Positions 47,918-55,508 of a stretch of DNA of 64,000 bases are shown piece after piece. Positions within the stretch are counted from its first letter, which is position 1, and every line of letters starts with the position of its first letter. This stretch comes from Fidelibacterota bacterium. Its GTDB lineage: Bacteria > Fidelibacterota > Marinisomatia > SCGC-AAA003-L08 > JACNLC01. Below the pieces are notes generated by a model. It ran no database searches, had not been told where the DNA came from, and worked only from the letters and a program-made list of their open reading frames with translations. The position numbers and the translations under genes were made by a program. The stretch is from positions 62,001 to 126,000 of the forward strand of contig JABMOW010000107.1 in the NCBI GenBank assembly GCA_013204025.1, written 5' to 3'.

Positions 47918-48110
47918 TATAAATATGGGGACCAAAACACTTTATACAATTTGCGAATCCAATCCGATGACCGGGTCGCCATTGATCGTATTCAATGCCC
48001 GGAACACCAGAAATATCACCAATCCAATACACAATGTCTGGAATATCCCAAACATGATAAACAAATTTCTGGATTTGGCAATGTCTTTCTTTGATTCCAT
48101 AAGATTCTCC
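47918..48110. repeat. Direct repeat, right copy (about 193 bp)
   Basis: This is the partner of 45961-46153. The 15-base string TTTATACAATTTGCG occurs inside it (47941) and again directly after it (48111-48125), so the right copy is itself bounded by a short direct repeat. That may mark a recombination junction. Confidence 0.85.
47942..48100 (-). pseudogene. Truncated copy of the small two-helix membrane protein
   Basis: The frame begins at the ATG at 48100 behind a strong AAAGGAG site. It reads the same N terminus as the intact copy for 52 residues, then meets TAA where the intact copy has TTA. Beyond the stop the match continues briefly ('SVLVPIFIF') before diverging, so the second transmembrane segment is lost. 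It is below the ORF-track length limit. It could still be expressed as a short single-helix protein. Confidence 0.7.
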
Positions 48111-48238
48111 TTTATACAATTTGCGTTTTAATATTTTAATGTGCATCTACCGAATTTCATGCTATGCGTTTTTTCGTCCACTACAATAGCATGTTCGATG
48201 CTACTAACTTTAAAGTAAAAATTACAGGAATACATAAA

Positions 48239-49000
48239 TTAGAATTTTATTCCAACGCCAGCATTAATTAGTGAATTGTGAAATTCTTCTTTCACCTTTA
48301 TACCATTGAAATAGTAATTCCATGACAATGAGATAAACAGTTTTTTAGTACTGTTGACGCTAATTTTTGACGAAAGGAACGGGGATTCATGGTTGATTGA
48401 TTTAGCAATCACCCTCTCATCAAAACCTGTCTGTAATAAGTAGTTGAGTAATATTGATGCTTCAAAAAAGTGCCACTCTTTTCTAACGCCAATCCCATAA
48501 CTGAAACCCGAAGTTTGAATTGGCCTATCATCCAATAAGCTGAAAAACCAGTCCGAAGAATAACAAAATTCTTGTACGACACTGCTGGTCACACTTGGTA
48601 GTAGAGAAAACCTTATGTCTGCATTCGGGATTGATTTTAGCGATTCAACATACACCAGGGAAAGCTCGTGCCTTTTGTGTTCCTTGATTTTAGGTAGTGT
48701 TTCTGTTTTAAAATTATCAAAGTTAATTACATAAATTGAATCAACTTCAACAGTTACAATTAGATATGGATAAAGAGTTGAAATTTCTTTGGCAACACTA
48801 GATTTCTTTGTGGAAATTTCGGATAGGACATGATACAGGCACATTTGATTATTTGAAGATTTCACTCCCCAATTATCAACTTGAGAAATAGTTAAGTAAT
48901 ATACGCCTCCATTTTTTAAACTGATTCTATCCAAATCTTCTGAGGCTATGGATGCGGCGGAAAGAAGAAAGAGCATCAATAGTATTTTATTCAAATTCAT
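48239..49000 (-). CDS. Exported protein of unknown function, possible small beta-barrel
   Basis: This 253-residue protein has a signal peptide ('LLMLFLLSAASIAS'). The C-terminal 100 residues alternate in a way that suggests outer-membrane strands, ending 'LINAGVGIKF' with the terminal Phe typical of barrel proteins. The N-terminal part ('ISLKNGGVYYLTISQVDNWG') has a DUF-like beta fold. I do not recognise a family. It lies at the left end of the cassette array and may be its oldest cassette; no attC follows it that I can see. Confidence 0.6.
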   Translation of the reverse strand: MNLNKILLMLFLLSAASIASEDLDRISLKNGGVYYLTISQVDNWGVKSSNNQMCLYHVLSEISTKKSSVAKEISTLYPYLIVTVEVDSIYVINFDNFKTETLPKIKEHKRHELSLVYVESLKSIPNADIRFSLLPSVTSSVVQEFCYSSDWFFSLLDDRPIQTSGFSYGIGVRKEWHFFEASILLNYLLQTGFDERVIAKSINHESPFLSSKISVNSTKKLFISLSWNYYFNGIKVKEEFHNSLINAGVGIKF

Positions 49001-49026
49001 AAGGGCTTCTTATTTTTAATAGTTGA

Positions 49027-49224
49027 ATCTAACCGCCAAGCGCTCTGTGGTGTGTCTGATCAACATTTTTTTACTATAAGTCTCAGTTTCGTCTTTCTCA
49101 TTTTAGTTTCTATGCTTCCCACTTTTGGTGTCCGTTGTTCACCTACTACAGCCATACTCGAAATTGAGGTGTGGGTTGGCCTGCCTACCGCAGGCAGGCT
49201 TCGAGTGTTTGGCACCGATTGGAT
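49027..49224 (-). repeat. Degenerate attC-like element with inserted palindrome
   Basis: The left end ATCTAAC is a perfect R-box form and GCCAAGCGCTC just inside pairs with GAGTGTTTGGC near the right end over 11 positions (two wobbles). The right R box is altered (ATTGGAT). The element is unusually long, partly because it carries the palindrome at 49179-49199. It follows the zinc-ribbon gene stop by 3 bases. Confidence 0.45.
49179..49199. repeat. REP-like palindrome GCCTGCC...GGCAGGC
   Basis: This is a perfect seven-pair stem with loop TACCGCA, GC-rich in an AT-rich setting. Palindromes of this sequence type recur between genes in many bacterial genomes. It sits inside the degenerate attC-like element. 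Confidence 0.6.
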
Positions 49225-49227
49225 AAT

Positions 49228-49773
49228 TTATCTATTTAATGGATTTTTCTGAACACCTACAATCACATCAAGTATAGCTGGATGATTAGTTATAATCCTA
49301 TACTGTAAAAATCTTAAAATTGTCGAAAAATCTTTCCATTCAGATAAAAATAACTCAGGGCCGGTAATTAATTCTTTTGCTTCATCAATAGTCGCTTTCA
49401 AATATTCACTCATGGATTTTGTGAGAATTTCTTCTTCTAATGAGTCGATTATATTTTGGAGTTCATTTTTATCCAACCAAATGCCTTTACATGTTGTGCA
49501 GTAATCAATTTCAACTTCAGTTTTGTCATAGTCAAGTACATTCATTGGACTTTCGCAAACAGGACAAACATACTTTGTTGATTTGGGTTTAAACTTTTCT
49601 GGATGTTTCCAAATGTCGAAGTCCATCCAGTTAAGGTCAGAATCTATTTTGTCCTTAATCAGTCTCAATTCATCATTATCGAACCAAATACCTTCACAAT
49701 GATTACATTCATCAACTTCAATGCCTTGAATAGATTTCTTTAGCAATTCCATTTTACATTTTGGACAATCCAT
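49228..49773 (-). CDS. Zinc-ribbon (zf-TFIIB-like) protein, cassette gene
   Basis: The 181-residue protein has two treble-cysteine zinc ribbons of the zf-TFIIB (PF13453) kind. The first is 'MDCPKCKMELL' with 'VDECNHCEGIWFDNDEL'. The second is 'YVCPVCESPMNVL' with 'IDYCTTCKGIWLDKNEL'. The repeated 'C..C.GIW.D..EL' is diagnostic. A helical C-terminal tail of about 80 residues is unassigned. The ATG at 49773 has GGGAG upstream. It is probably cytoplasmic, and its function is unknown. It is flanked by attC-like elements. Confidence 0.8.
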   Translation of the reverse strand: MDCPKCKMELLKKSIQGIEVDECNHCEGIWFDNDELRLIKDKIDSDLNWMDFDIWKHPEKFKPKSTKYVCPVCESPMNVLDYDKTEVEIDYCTTCKGIWLDKNELQNIIDSLEEEILTKSMSEYLKATIDEAKELITGPELFLSEWKDFSTILRFLQYRIITNHPAILDVIVGVQKNPLNR

Positions 49774-49874
49774 CTTTTACTCCCATTTTAGTATCTTTTA
49801 TATAATTGATATTGAATCTTTTTTGGCTGACGGCTTGCCAGTCAGTCGCGCCTGTTGATTTTTCTGATTTTCAT

Positions 49875-49914
49875 GTTAAGCGTGGTCCGCGTCCAGTGCA
49901 ATGGTGTGTTAGGT
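49875..49914 (-). repeat. Half-recognisable attC-like site
   Basis: GTTAGGT at 49908-49914 matches the R-box consensus and lies 15 bases from the stop of the 447-residue gene. A second GTTRRRY string (GTTAAGC) is at 49875. The matching opposite box is not clear, so the site is either decayed or too divergent to see by eye. Confidence 0.35.
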
Positions 49915-49929
49915 TTTACTTTAATATCT

Positions 49930-51267
49930 TCAATATAGCACAAGAAGAGGCATGTCAAACCGTACCCCTAACCCAAAATATTTCTGGTCGTTTCTAGTAT
50001 AGCTAATCTGAATAGCTAATGGAATATCTTTTACGCCAAAGGACACGTACACACTGTTGTCAATCAAATCGCCAATCTCCAAGGTGGATTTTTGATCTTG
50101 GATATGGTCATTGATTGCTTTCCCAAAATCGATAAAACTATAAAATAGACTTATTGAGTGAGACGATTTTGTACCCCAATTGTATTCTATTCCGATTGGA
50201 GCAGATAGTGTAAATTCAAAATTGTAAGTTTTCTCAGTATTTTCAATCAAGGATATTCCCAAGTAGGACGTGACTAGAAAGTGATGTTCACGAGGCTGTC
50301 GTTTTAATCCAAAACTTACTGAAGGAATGGTTGCATTCTTTAGGATAGTTTGAGCCTCAAGTGGTGATGTAGCATCCGAGAGTTGTGCGAAAAATATGGC
50401 AATATCCTTAAACTTCTGGAGATCTTGGGGTTTGATTTGCTTATTTAGACTGTCTATGAAATAATCCATTAGAATGAATGAATTTGAAACACGATACGTA
50501 AAGCTATTTGTTGAATCAGATACTGAAGAAATAATATTGATTATAAGTTCAACTTTGAGGATATGATCACTGTATTGATTAAAGAAATTAGATAATTCAG
50601 TATTATTTGATATCGGATTTTCTAGATCCTCTACTAGTATTGTAAAATCAACTATCGAGGACTTTGTTTTCTTAATCAATCCACTTAATAGGTCAAAATG
50701 TCCAAAAAGCTGTTGAACAGTTAGATCATTTAAACTCCTGGATATACTATCGATATTTGCAGATATGGATAAAATTGCATCATGTATGGGATTAATTGTC
50801 GCTAGAATTGACAAATCTGGCTTTGGGAAGGGCACTCTATTCAATGGGTAATCAATAGAATCTATTTGAATGGTAGAATGTTGGATCAGTTTAATATAAT
50901 TGTCAATCCATTGATTAATGTTTGGGAATACTTTGTTCTCAGATATCACCTTGTCAATTATCGATACGCCATAGTTTTCTAGATCATTTTCAACACAACT
51001 TGCCCAAACTTTCGAATTCGAGAGCAGAACTTTTAGATTTGTGTTTTTTACTAAATCATATGTGCTCGGGAATACAATCCTTACCATCTCGTTTTGAATT
51101 ATCTTCTGCTCAAAGATATAAATGAAATTATCGTTCGATCTATCAAGTAGAAATTCAGAAATGCCGTCAACCTTGTCTATAGATCGTCCATTTAATGTCC
51201 CCACAATAGAGATCAAAACAATCAGAGTGAGGAAGGATATCAATAAATATTTATAAAATAAAAACAT
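49930..51267 (-). CDS. Exported protein of unknown function, cassette gene
   Basis: This protein of about 445 residues starts at the ATG at 51267, behind AAAGGAG. It has a hydrophobic N-terminal segment ('YKYLLISFLTLIVLISIVG'). A long helical region with regular isoleucine/leucine spacing follows (about residues 130-310). The last 110 residues look like beta strands ending 'YFGLGVRFDMPLLVLY'. The plan suggests a periplasmic helical domain joined to a membrane-strand domain. No family is recognised. It lies between attC-like elements in the array orientation. Confidence 0.6.
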   Translation of the reverse strand: MFLFYKYLLISFLTLIVLISIVGTLNGRSIDKVDGISEFLLDRSNDNFIYIFEQKIIQNEMVRIVFPSTYDLVKNTNLKVLLSNSKVWASCVENDLENYGVSIIDKVISENKVFPNINQWIDNYIKLIQHSTIQIDSIDYPLNRVPFPKPDLSILATINPIHDAILSISANIDSISRSLNDLTVQQLFGHFDLLSGLIKKTKSSIVDFTILVEDLENPISNNTELSNFFNQYSDHILKVELIINIISSVSDSTNSFTYRVSNSFILMDYFIDSLNKQIKPQDLQKFKDIAIFFAQLSDATSPLEAQTILKNATIPSVSFGLKRQPREHHFLVTSYLGISLIENTEKTYNFEFTLSAPIGIEYNWGTKSSHSISLFYSFIDFGKAINDHIQDQKSTLEIGDLIDNSVYVSFGVKDIPLAIQISYTRNDQKYFGLGVRFDMPLLVLY

Positions 51268-51291
51268 AAACACTCCTTTATTTCAAAATAA

Positions 51292-51415
51292 ACCTTACGG
51301 CTGATCTCTGCGACGCCAACCGGTATTTTTCCTATTACTAAATTCTGCATGCTTTGAAGTCCAAACCTCCCAAGAGAAAACGCGCTATCTGTGTCCGGTG
51401 CAGTGGTTGTTAGAG
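51292..51415 (-). repeat. attC-like site
   Basis: The 124-base element is bounded by degenerate R boxes (CTTAC at the left, GTTAGAG at the right). It shares a block of about 70 bases with the site at 53493-53617, including 'CCAACCGGT' and 'TTGAAGTCCAAACC'. That homology supports calling it attC despite the altered boxes. Confidence 0.65.
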
Positions 51416-51517
51416 CACTTTTAATACAACTCTAAAAATTCCTTTACCGCACCGTATATGAATTATCATCTACTCTTAAATCATTCTAGATTCATTTAAA
51501 AAATGCACTTTTACCTA
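51416..51517 (-). other. Gene-less cassette body
   Basis: About 100 AT-rich bases lie between two attC-like sites and contain no open frame of note on either strand. With its attC this would be a cassette of about 200 bases without a protein. Such cassettes in other integrons can carry promoters or small RNAs; nothing specific is visible here. Confidence 0.5.
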
Positions 51518-51620
51518 CGATAACTCGCCAAAAACTGTAATACATTTCACAACGACCAGAAAACGTGACGCGTTTTTGGTTGGGTTGATTACCATATTAA
51601 GGCACGATTTGCGGTTAGCA
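51518..51620 (-). repeat. attC-like site
   Basis: The 103-base element runs from GATAAC at the left to GTTAGCA at the right, directly after the CPBP-like gene's stop. The interior has paired strings (ACTCGCC/GCGGTT region and CGTGACGCG) as expected for a folding site. The boxes are close to consensus but not perfect. Confidence 0.6.
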
Positions 51621-51623
51621 TAA

Positions 51624-52511
51624 CTATTTTCTTTTAAACAATTCTTTTTCAATCTGAATCGGGACCTGAAAAATATCATTCTTATCTTCTTTGAATTCAA
51701 ATGGAACATGAACCGGTTCTATATCTAAATTTTCTGATGTGCGGTTAAGAAAGAAAACATTGCTTGATATAATCGAGAATTCTTTTTCATTAATCCAAAT
51801 TTTCTTTTTTTTATTCTCATATCTGAAAGGGATGTCAGAGTCAGGATAGTCTAACGAAAATTCAGAATTAAATAATGAATTTGGCGTTTTATTGAATTTG
51901 AGACTTACTATTAAATCTTCATCAACAATAGCAAAGAGAAATTTCTCATTGTAATCATAAAAATGCCAAACTCGACCTAAATTCTTATTAACAAATAAAT
52001 CATATTGGATAAGTTCTGCATTATACTGTGGCAAAAAAATAAGTATAAAAATGAAACCGATTGAATTCCTGATGGAGTGGCTTAATGCTGTGATCCAAAA
52101 AGCAGTCAGATGTGATTTTCTTATCCAGTGCGCATATGTAAAAGCCAGATAAAATCCAGCAACGGTGCCTGCTGAAATTCCGACCTGCCATCCAATAAGA
52201 AAATGAGCAATTGCAAACAATACAAAAGAAATAAATATTTGAAAAGTAAAATTAGCCCTAAAATACTTTACAATTGAGATAGGTATCGTCTGAAACATCA
52301 AGGTTTCAATTAATGGAGCCAAAATGACAAGAAGAACAAACAATCTTATTGTAGACAGATTCACAAATGAACGAATTGGGACATCCCAAAAAAACTCAAT
52401 GATGGAGCCGATAATAAAGCTTAACAGAACCGATTCAAAAGTAATCAGAAGAAGAAAACGAAATTGAGAAAGTTTTTGATAATTTTGAAAATGGGTTTTT
52501 AGAAAAATCAT
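51624..52511 (-). CDS. CPBP-like membrane protein (degenerate CAAX-protease fold), cassette gene
   Basis: The 295-residue protein has about six membrane helices in the first 190 residues, then a soluble C-terminal domain. 'LVILAPLIETLMFQTIPI' and 'FVLFAIAHFLIGWQVG' correspond to CPBP motifs 'P..EE..FRG' and 'F...H'. The second glutamate and the arginine are replaced (ETLMFQ), so protease activity is doubtful. CPBP proteins include bacteriocin-immunity factors. The ATG at 52511 has GAGGT upstream. It is flanked by attC-like sites. Confidence 0.65.
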   Translation of the reverse strand: MIFLKTHFQNYQKLSQFRFLLLITFESVLLSFIIGSIIEFFWDVPIRSFVNLSTIRLFVLLVILAPLIETLMFQTIPISIVKYFRANFTFQIFISFVLFAIAHFLIGWQVGISAGTVAGFYLAFTYAHWIRKSHLTAFWITALSHSIRNSIGFIFILIFLPQYNAELIQYDLFVNKNLGRVWHFYDYNEKFLFAIVDEDLIVSLKFNKTPNSLFNSEFSLDYPDSDIPFRYENKKKKIWINEKEFSIISSNVFFLNRTSENLDIEPVHVPFEFKEDKNDIFQVPIQIEKELFKRK

Positions 52512-52547
52512 TCTACCTCAAATGAATGTCAATTGTCGAAGAAAGTG

Positions 52548-52651
52548 CTCTAACGTCTTGCTCACTGGCGAAGTAAGTTGGCGCGCGTTTTTGCGTCTTT
52601 TTGCATAAACCGCGACAGCTTACGGAGTCCGCGTGCAGCAACTTGTTAGGC
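52548..52651 (-). repeat. attC site
   Basis: This 104-base element has CTCTAAC at the left and GTTAGGC at the right (perfect R-box form), with TTGC/GCAA strings inside as L-box partners. It lies 6 bases from the stop of the abortive-infection-like gene and before the next gene's start, as expected for a cassette junction. Confidence 0.75.
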
Positions 52652-52657
52652 GTTTTA

Positions 52658-53470
52658 TCAGAACGGAATATTATCTATTTCTGAATCTTCTGTTATTTTT
52701 TGCGCTTTACGACTGCGTGGAGCCTCTATTGCTTCTATAAACCGAATAGAGCTAGTTATGTGGCCAAAAATAAGCAAGCTCTCATTGTAGTTAAGCACTT
52801 CATTGTCATGAGCATAACTTTGTTGATTTCTTACTTTGTTGAACGCTTCCATAACTGAAATACTTGATTTCAGAATACGTTCTGTCATTTCTGATTCTAT
52901 TAACCCGTTATTTTTCAGAAATTTCACATACTCGCCAACTAGACTATGCAGTGGTTTTCCCCATTCTGTTGTAATGCCATGCTTATTACAAAGAGCGCGA
53001 AAATATTTTGTTACGAATGCGTGCAAGCGATCTAAACCGATTTCTGGCTCATTGCGATCTATTGACTCTCGAACTGATTTCGCCAGGGCTTCAAAACTTT
53101 TATCTTCTGTATTGGCTTCGACTGCACCTATTTCTGGAACAGGTGTACTAGTTTTTAAGCGCTGAACGATTTTCAGACATTCTTCTGGCACTGGCGGCTT
53201 ATCAAACCCGTGTTTCAACTCGTCCCAATTATCGAAAATAGCCCCCAGCAGTTTTCCAACCATATAATTTGACTCAATATCCCAAAACGACCTCAATCGG
53301 TTGGCTTTCGATCCACTCCCAAAATCATACTTCGAGTCATAAATCTCTATACCCGTGCAATATAATATGAATTCTTCGAATGTTCGATTGGAAAAATCTA
53401 GAACGTAGCCACTCGCCATTCCGAATGTTCGTTCTAATTTCCTTTTTTCCATCATAGTGAGGTCAGACAC
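52658..53470 (-). CDS. Abortive-infection-family protein (Abi C-terminal domain), cassette gene
   Basis: The 270-residue soluble protein carries in its second half the pattern of the Abi_C family: 'LHAFVTKYFRALCNKHGI', 'PLHSLVGEYVKFL', 'ILKSSISVMEAFNKVRNQQS' and 'YAHDNEVLNYNESLLIF'. Related proteins are linked to phage exclusion, though mechanisms vary. The last residues, 'SEIDNIPF', resemble the SSB C-terminal tip. The GTG start at 53470 has GGAG 5 bases upstream; ATGs at 53455 and 53452 are alternatives. It lies in the array next to a restriction-modification cassette, supporting a defence role. Confidence 0.72.
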   Translation of the reverse strand: MSDLTMMEKRKLERTFGMASGYVLDFSNRTFEEFILYCTGIEIYDSKYDFGSGSKANRLRSFWDIESNYMVGKLLGAIFDNWDELKHGFDKPPVPEECLKIVQRLKTSTPVPEIGAVEANTEDKSFEALAKSVRESIDRNEPEIGLDRLHAFVTKYFRALCNKHGITTEWGKPLHSLVGEYVKFLKNNGLIESEMTERILKSSISVMEAFNKVRNQQSYAHDNEVLNYNESLLIFGHITSSIRFIEAIEAPRSRKAQKITEDSEIDNIPF

Positions 53471-53492
53471 GCTATCTCCGATGGTTTTTTAT

Positions 53493-53617
53493 GCATAACA
53501 AGATAGCCTCTGCGGCACCAACCGGTGTCTTCCCTGTAACTAGATTCTGCATGTCTTGAAGTCCAAACCAAAAAATGTGAACGCCGTTTTGGGGTCCGTT
53601 ACAGCGATTTGTTATGC
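53493..53617 (-). repeat. attC site (best preserved)
   Basis: The ends form a nine-base perfect inverted repeat, GCATAACAA/TTGTTATGC, containing both R boxes. The element is 125 bases long and partly homologous to the site at 51292-51415. The TAA stop of the DNA methyltransferase gene lies inside its right R box. Confidence 0.82.
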
Positions 53618-54817
53618 ATTCTTCAATGTATTTGCAACACTTAATGCAACTTGATAAGCAACAGGCGGTGAAACCGAATTACCAATTTGCCCTATAATTT
53701 GATATACAGCTCCTGCAAACTTCCATGATTCAGGAAACCCCTGAATCAAGCCAACATCTTGAACTGAAAGTCTAAAATGTCCGTTTTTTGCGGGAAATGC
53801 TGATGCTTTATTTCTATCTATTTGAACACCATTAGGCCATATTTGCATATCTCCCCAAGTCTTTTGACCTGCTGTACTATTTAGAATAGAAGTTGTATTT
53901 CTTTTTCCTGTAAAAGCACTTCTAATGGTAGGAGCTAAGCTATCAAATCCAATATTTGGCAATCCTAAACACTCCCTAACTCCACCAGTTTTTGCCAACC
54001 CATCATCGAACAAAGAAGGAGTGTAACCTTGATTTCCTAAATGGCTCCAAGTATGAGTAGGTTGAGGCAAGATAATTTTTTTTAAATTATTTTTTTTTCT
54101 GAAGCCAACAAAAAATACCCTCTTTCTGATTTGTGGGACACCATAATCTGCGGTATGCATTTCAAACTTAGTAATTGAGTAATCTGATAGTTGATTAAAA
54201 ATATGTCTTTTGACAAAGTCTCTGAATTTTGGATTAAGTATTCCAGGAACATTTTCCGCTATAAATACTTTAGGCTTTATCATATTAACAGCCCTACTAA
54301 ATTCTCCCCACATATTTCTTTTATCATCTATTCCTTTTTGTGCACCAGCAATGGAAAATGGTTGGCAAGGCGGACCACCATGAACTATGTCTATTTTTCC
54401 TTGATAATGATTCCAATCTGCTTTCGTGACATCACCTTCATTCGGCCCACAAAATATATTTCCACATAGCAGATTTGAAGACAAGGTATCTTTACATATT
54501 GGTATAAGTTCATAAGATGCAACATGATTATACCCTGCCCTAGAAAACCCCAAATCTAATCCACCACCTCCACTAAAAAGGCTGATGGCTGTCAAATTAT
54601 TGTTTTTCAGTTGAGGTATTAATAAATCGGGATCAAAATTTGGAGTATTTACTTTATGATTACTATCAAGAAGCCCTTGTTCAGCGGCAAGCTTCGCTAT
54701 CCGAGATTCATGTGATATTTTTCTATACAACGCTCTTTTTTCATCAGTAATATCATACGCTCTTTGGGAAGCATTTTTGTAAACTGAGGTATTATTAAAT
54801 GATTTTATAGCATCCAT
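53612..54817 (-). CDS. DNA (cytosine-5) methyltransferase of a type II restriction-modification pair
   Basis: This m5C methyltransferase has about 401 residues. Motif I 'AISLFSGGGGLDLGFSRAGY', motif IV 'GGPPCQPFSIAG' with the catalytic cysteine, motif VI 'FIAENVPGIL', motif VIII 'PQIRKRVFFVGF' and motif X 'GNSVSPPVAYQVALSVA' occur in the standard order with a target domain between VIII and X. The start at 54817 has AAAGGA upstream and lies 4 bases behind the nuclease stop; the longer track start is inside the nuclease gene. Recognition sequence unknown. Its stop is inside attC. Confidence 0.94.
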   Translation of the reverse strand: MDAIKSFNNTSVYKNASQRAYDITDEKRALYRKISHESRIAKLAAEQGLLDSNHKVNTPNFDPDLLIPQLKNNNLTAISLFSGGGGLDLGFSRAGYNHVASYELIPICKDTLSSNLLCGNIFCGPNEGDVTKADWNHYQGKIDIVHGGPPCQPFSIAGAQKGIDDKRNMWGEFSRAVNMIKPKVFIAENVPGILNPKFRDFVKRHIFNQLSDYSITKFEMHTADYGVPQIRKRVFFVGFRKKNNLKKIILPQPTHTWSHLGNQGYTPSLFDDGLAKTGGVRECLGLPNIGFDSLAPTIRSAFTGKRNTTSILNSTAGQKTWGDMQIWPNGVQIDRNKASAFPAKNGHFRLSVQDVGLIQGFPESWKFAGAVYQIIGQIGNSVSPPVAYQVALSVANTLKNA

Positions 54818-54821
54818 AAAT

Positions 54822-55478
54822 TCATCCTTTAAAATATGCACGAACCATAGCTCGCAATTCATCGGCATGATTTTTTGTAATTTCTGTCCACCCATAAAAA
54901 TATGTAATAGGAATATGTGGATTGTTTAAGGTGCTTCCTCTTTCAATCAAATATCTTGCTCTGTCTTTTACTATTTCAAGCATTCTTCTTGGGCTATAAC
55001 CCTGCTCTAAATCTTGCAATTTTACATACTTTTCTTTTTTGTATTGCATTTTCTGTAATGCTTTAGCATCTTCATAAGTGTAAGCATCTTTTTCCCCGAT
55101 AATACGATACATGTCTTCAAGATCAATCTTGGCAGGTGCAAGCTTTGCTAACTTGAAGTCTGGTGTAATATAATCTTCTTTGCTTTTAATCCACTTTGCC
55201 ATCATAGATGGAGAACCATATTTATAATAATCTCTGCCTTTGATAAAGAAGCCTATAAGCCAATGTTTATTTTCCCATTTTCGTATATGCTCAGGACCAA
55301 AGTCTCTTACTGTGGTAACAGAACCTTGAGAGGTTGTTTTTAGTTCAAACGGAATACTTTTTCCATCTAACTTCAAAAAAGCATCTATACCAGACCGCCC
55401 CTCTGATTCATCTTTGTAAAGATCAAAGAGAGCAATCATCGCCCCTTCTCTGTCATCATCTTGAAAATTCTTTGCCAT
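54822..55478 (-). CDS. Putative type II restriction endonuclease (PD-(D/E)xK)
   Basis: The 218-residue protein has a PD-(D/E)xK-like site: 'GRSGIDAFLKL' supplies the Asp and 'SIPFELKTT' the Glu-x-Lys about 15 residues later. 'HWLIGFFIKGRDYYKYGSPS' and 'MAKWI' are consistent with a restriction nuclease core. It stands directly before the methyltransferase gene with a 4-base gap and shares its cassette, which supports the call. No exact family is recognised. The ATG at 55478 has AAGGA 5 bases upstream. Confidence 0.72.
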   Translation of the reverse strand: MAKNFQDDDREGAMIALFDLYKDESEGRSGIDAFLKLDGKSIPFELKTTSQGSVTTVRDFGPEHIRKWENKHWLIGFFIKGRDYYKYGSPSMMAKWIKSKEDYITPDFKLAKLAPAKIDLEDMYRIIGEKDAYTYEDAKALQKMQYKKEKYVKLQDLEQGYSPRRMLEIVKDRARYLIERGSTLNNPHIPITYFYGWTEITKNHADELRAMVRAYFKG

Positions 55479-55501
55479 CTTATTCCTTATTGTTCAGTGT
55501 T

Positions 55502-55508
55502 CTGCATA
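55502..55508 (-). other. Upstream boundary R box of the cassette array
   Basis: GTTATGC on the minus strand, 24 bases before the nuclease start, has the same sequence as the R boxes of the best attC. The sequence upstream of it is AT-rich and does not form an attC, so this may be an attI relic or an insertion point in the chromosome. Confidence 0.5.

Larger units (their letters stand above)
49027..55508 (-). mobile_element. Integron gene-cassette array without an adjacent integrase (CALIN-like)
   Basis: Six short AT-rich gene units all read on the minus strand. Most are separated by 100-200-base elements bounded by RYYYAAC...GTTRRRY-type boxes, the design of attC sites. Clear elements are at 53493-53617 (GCATAACAA/TTGTTATGC ends) and 52548-52651; two are moderate (51518-51620, 51292-51415) and two degenerate (near 49914 and 49027-49224). 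The TAA of the methyltransferase gene lies inside an R box, a hallmark of cassettes. A lone GTTATGC (minus strand) at 55502-55508 marks the array's upstream boundary. No tyrosine recombinase of the IntI kind is in the window. Confidence 0.78.

Noticed and set aside
49027-55508. CRISPR array or transposon
   Set aside because: The repeated elements are long, divergent and separated by whole genes; there is no short-repeat/spacer periodicity, no transposase and no terminal inverted repeats around the block.
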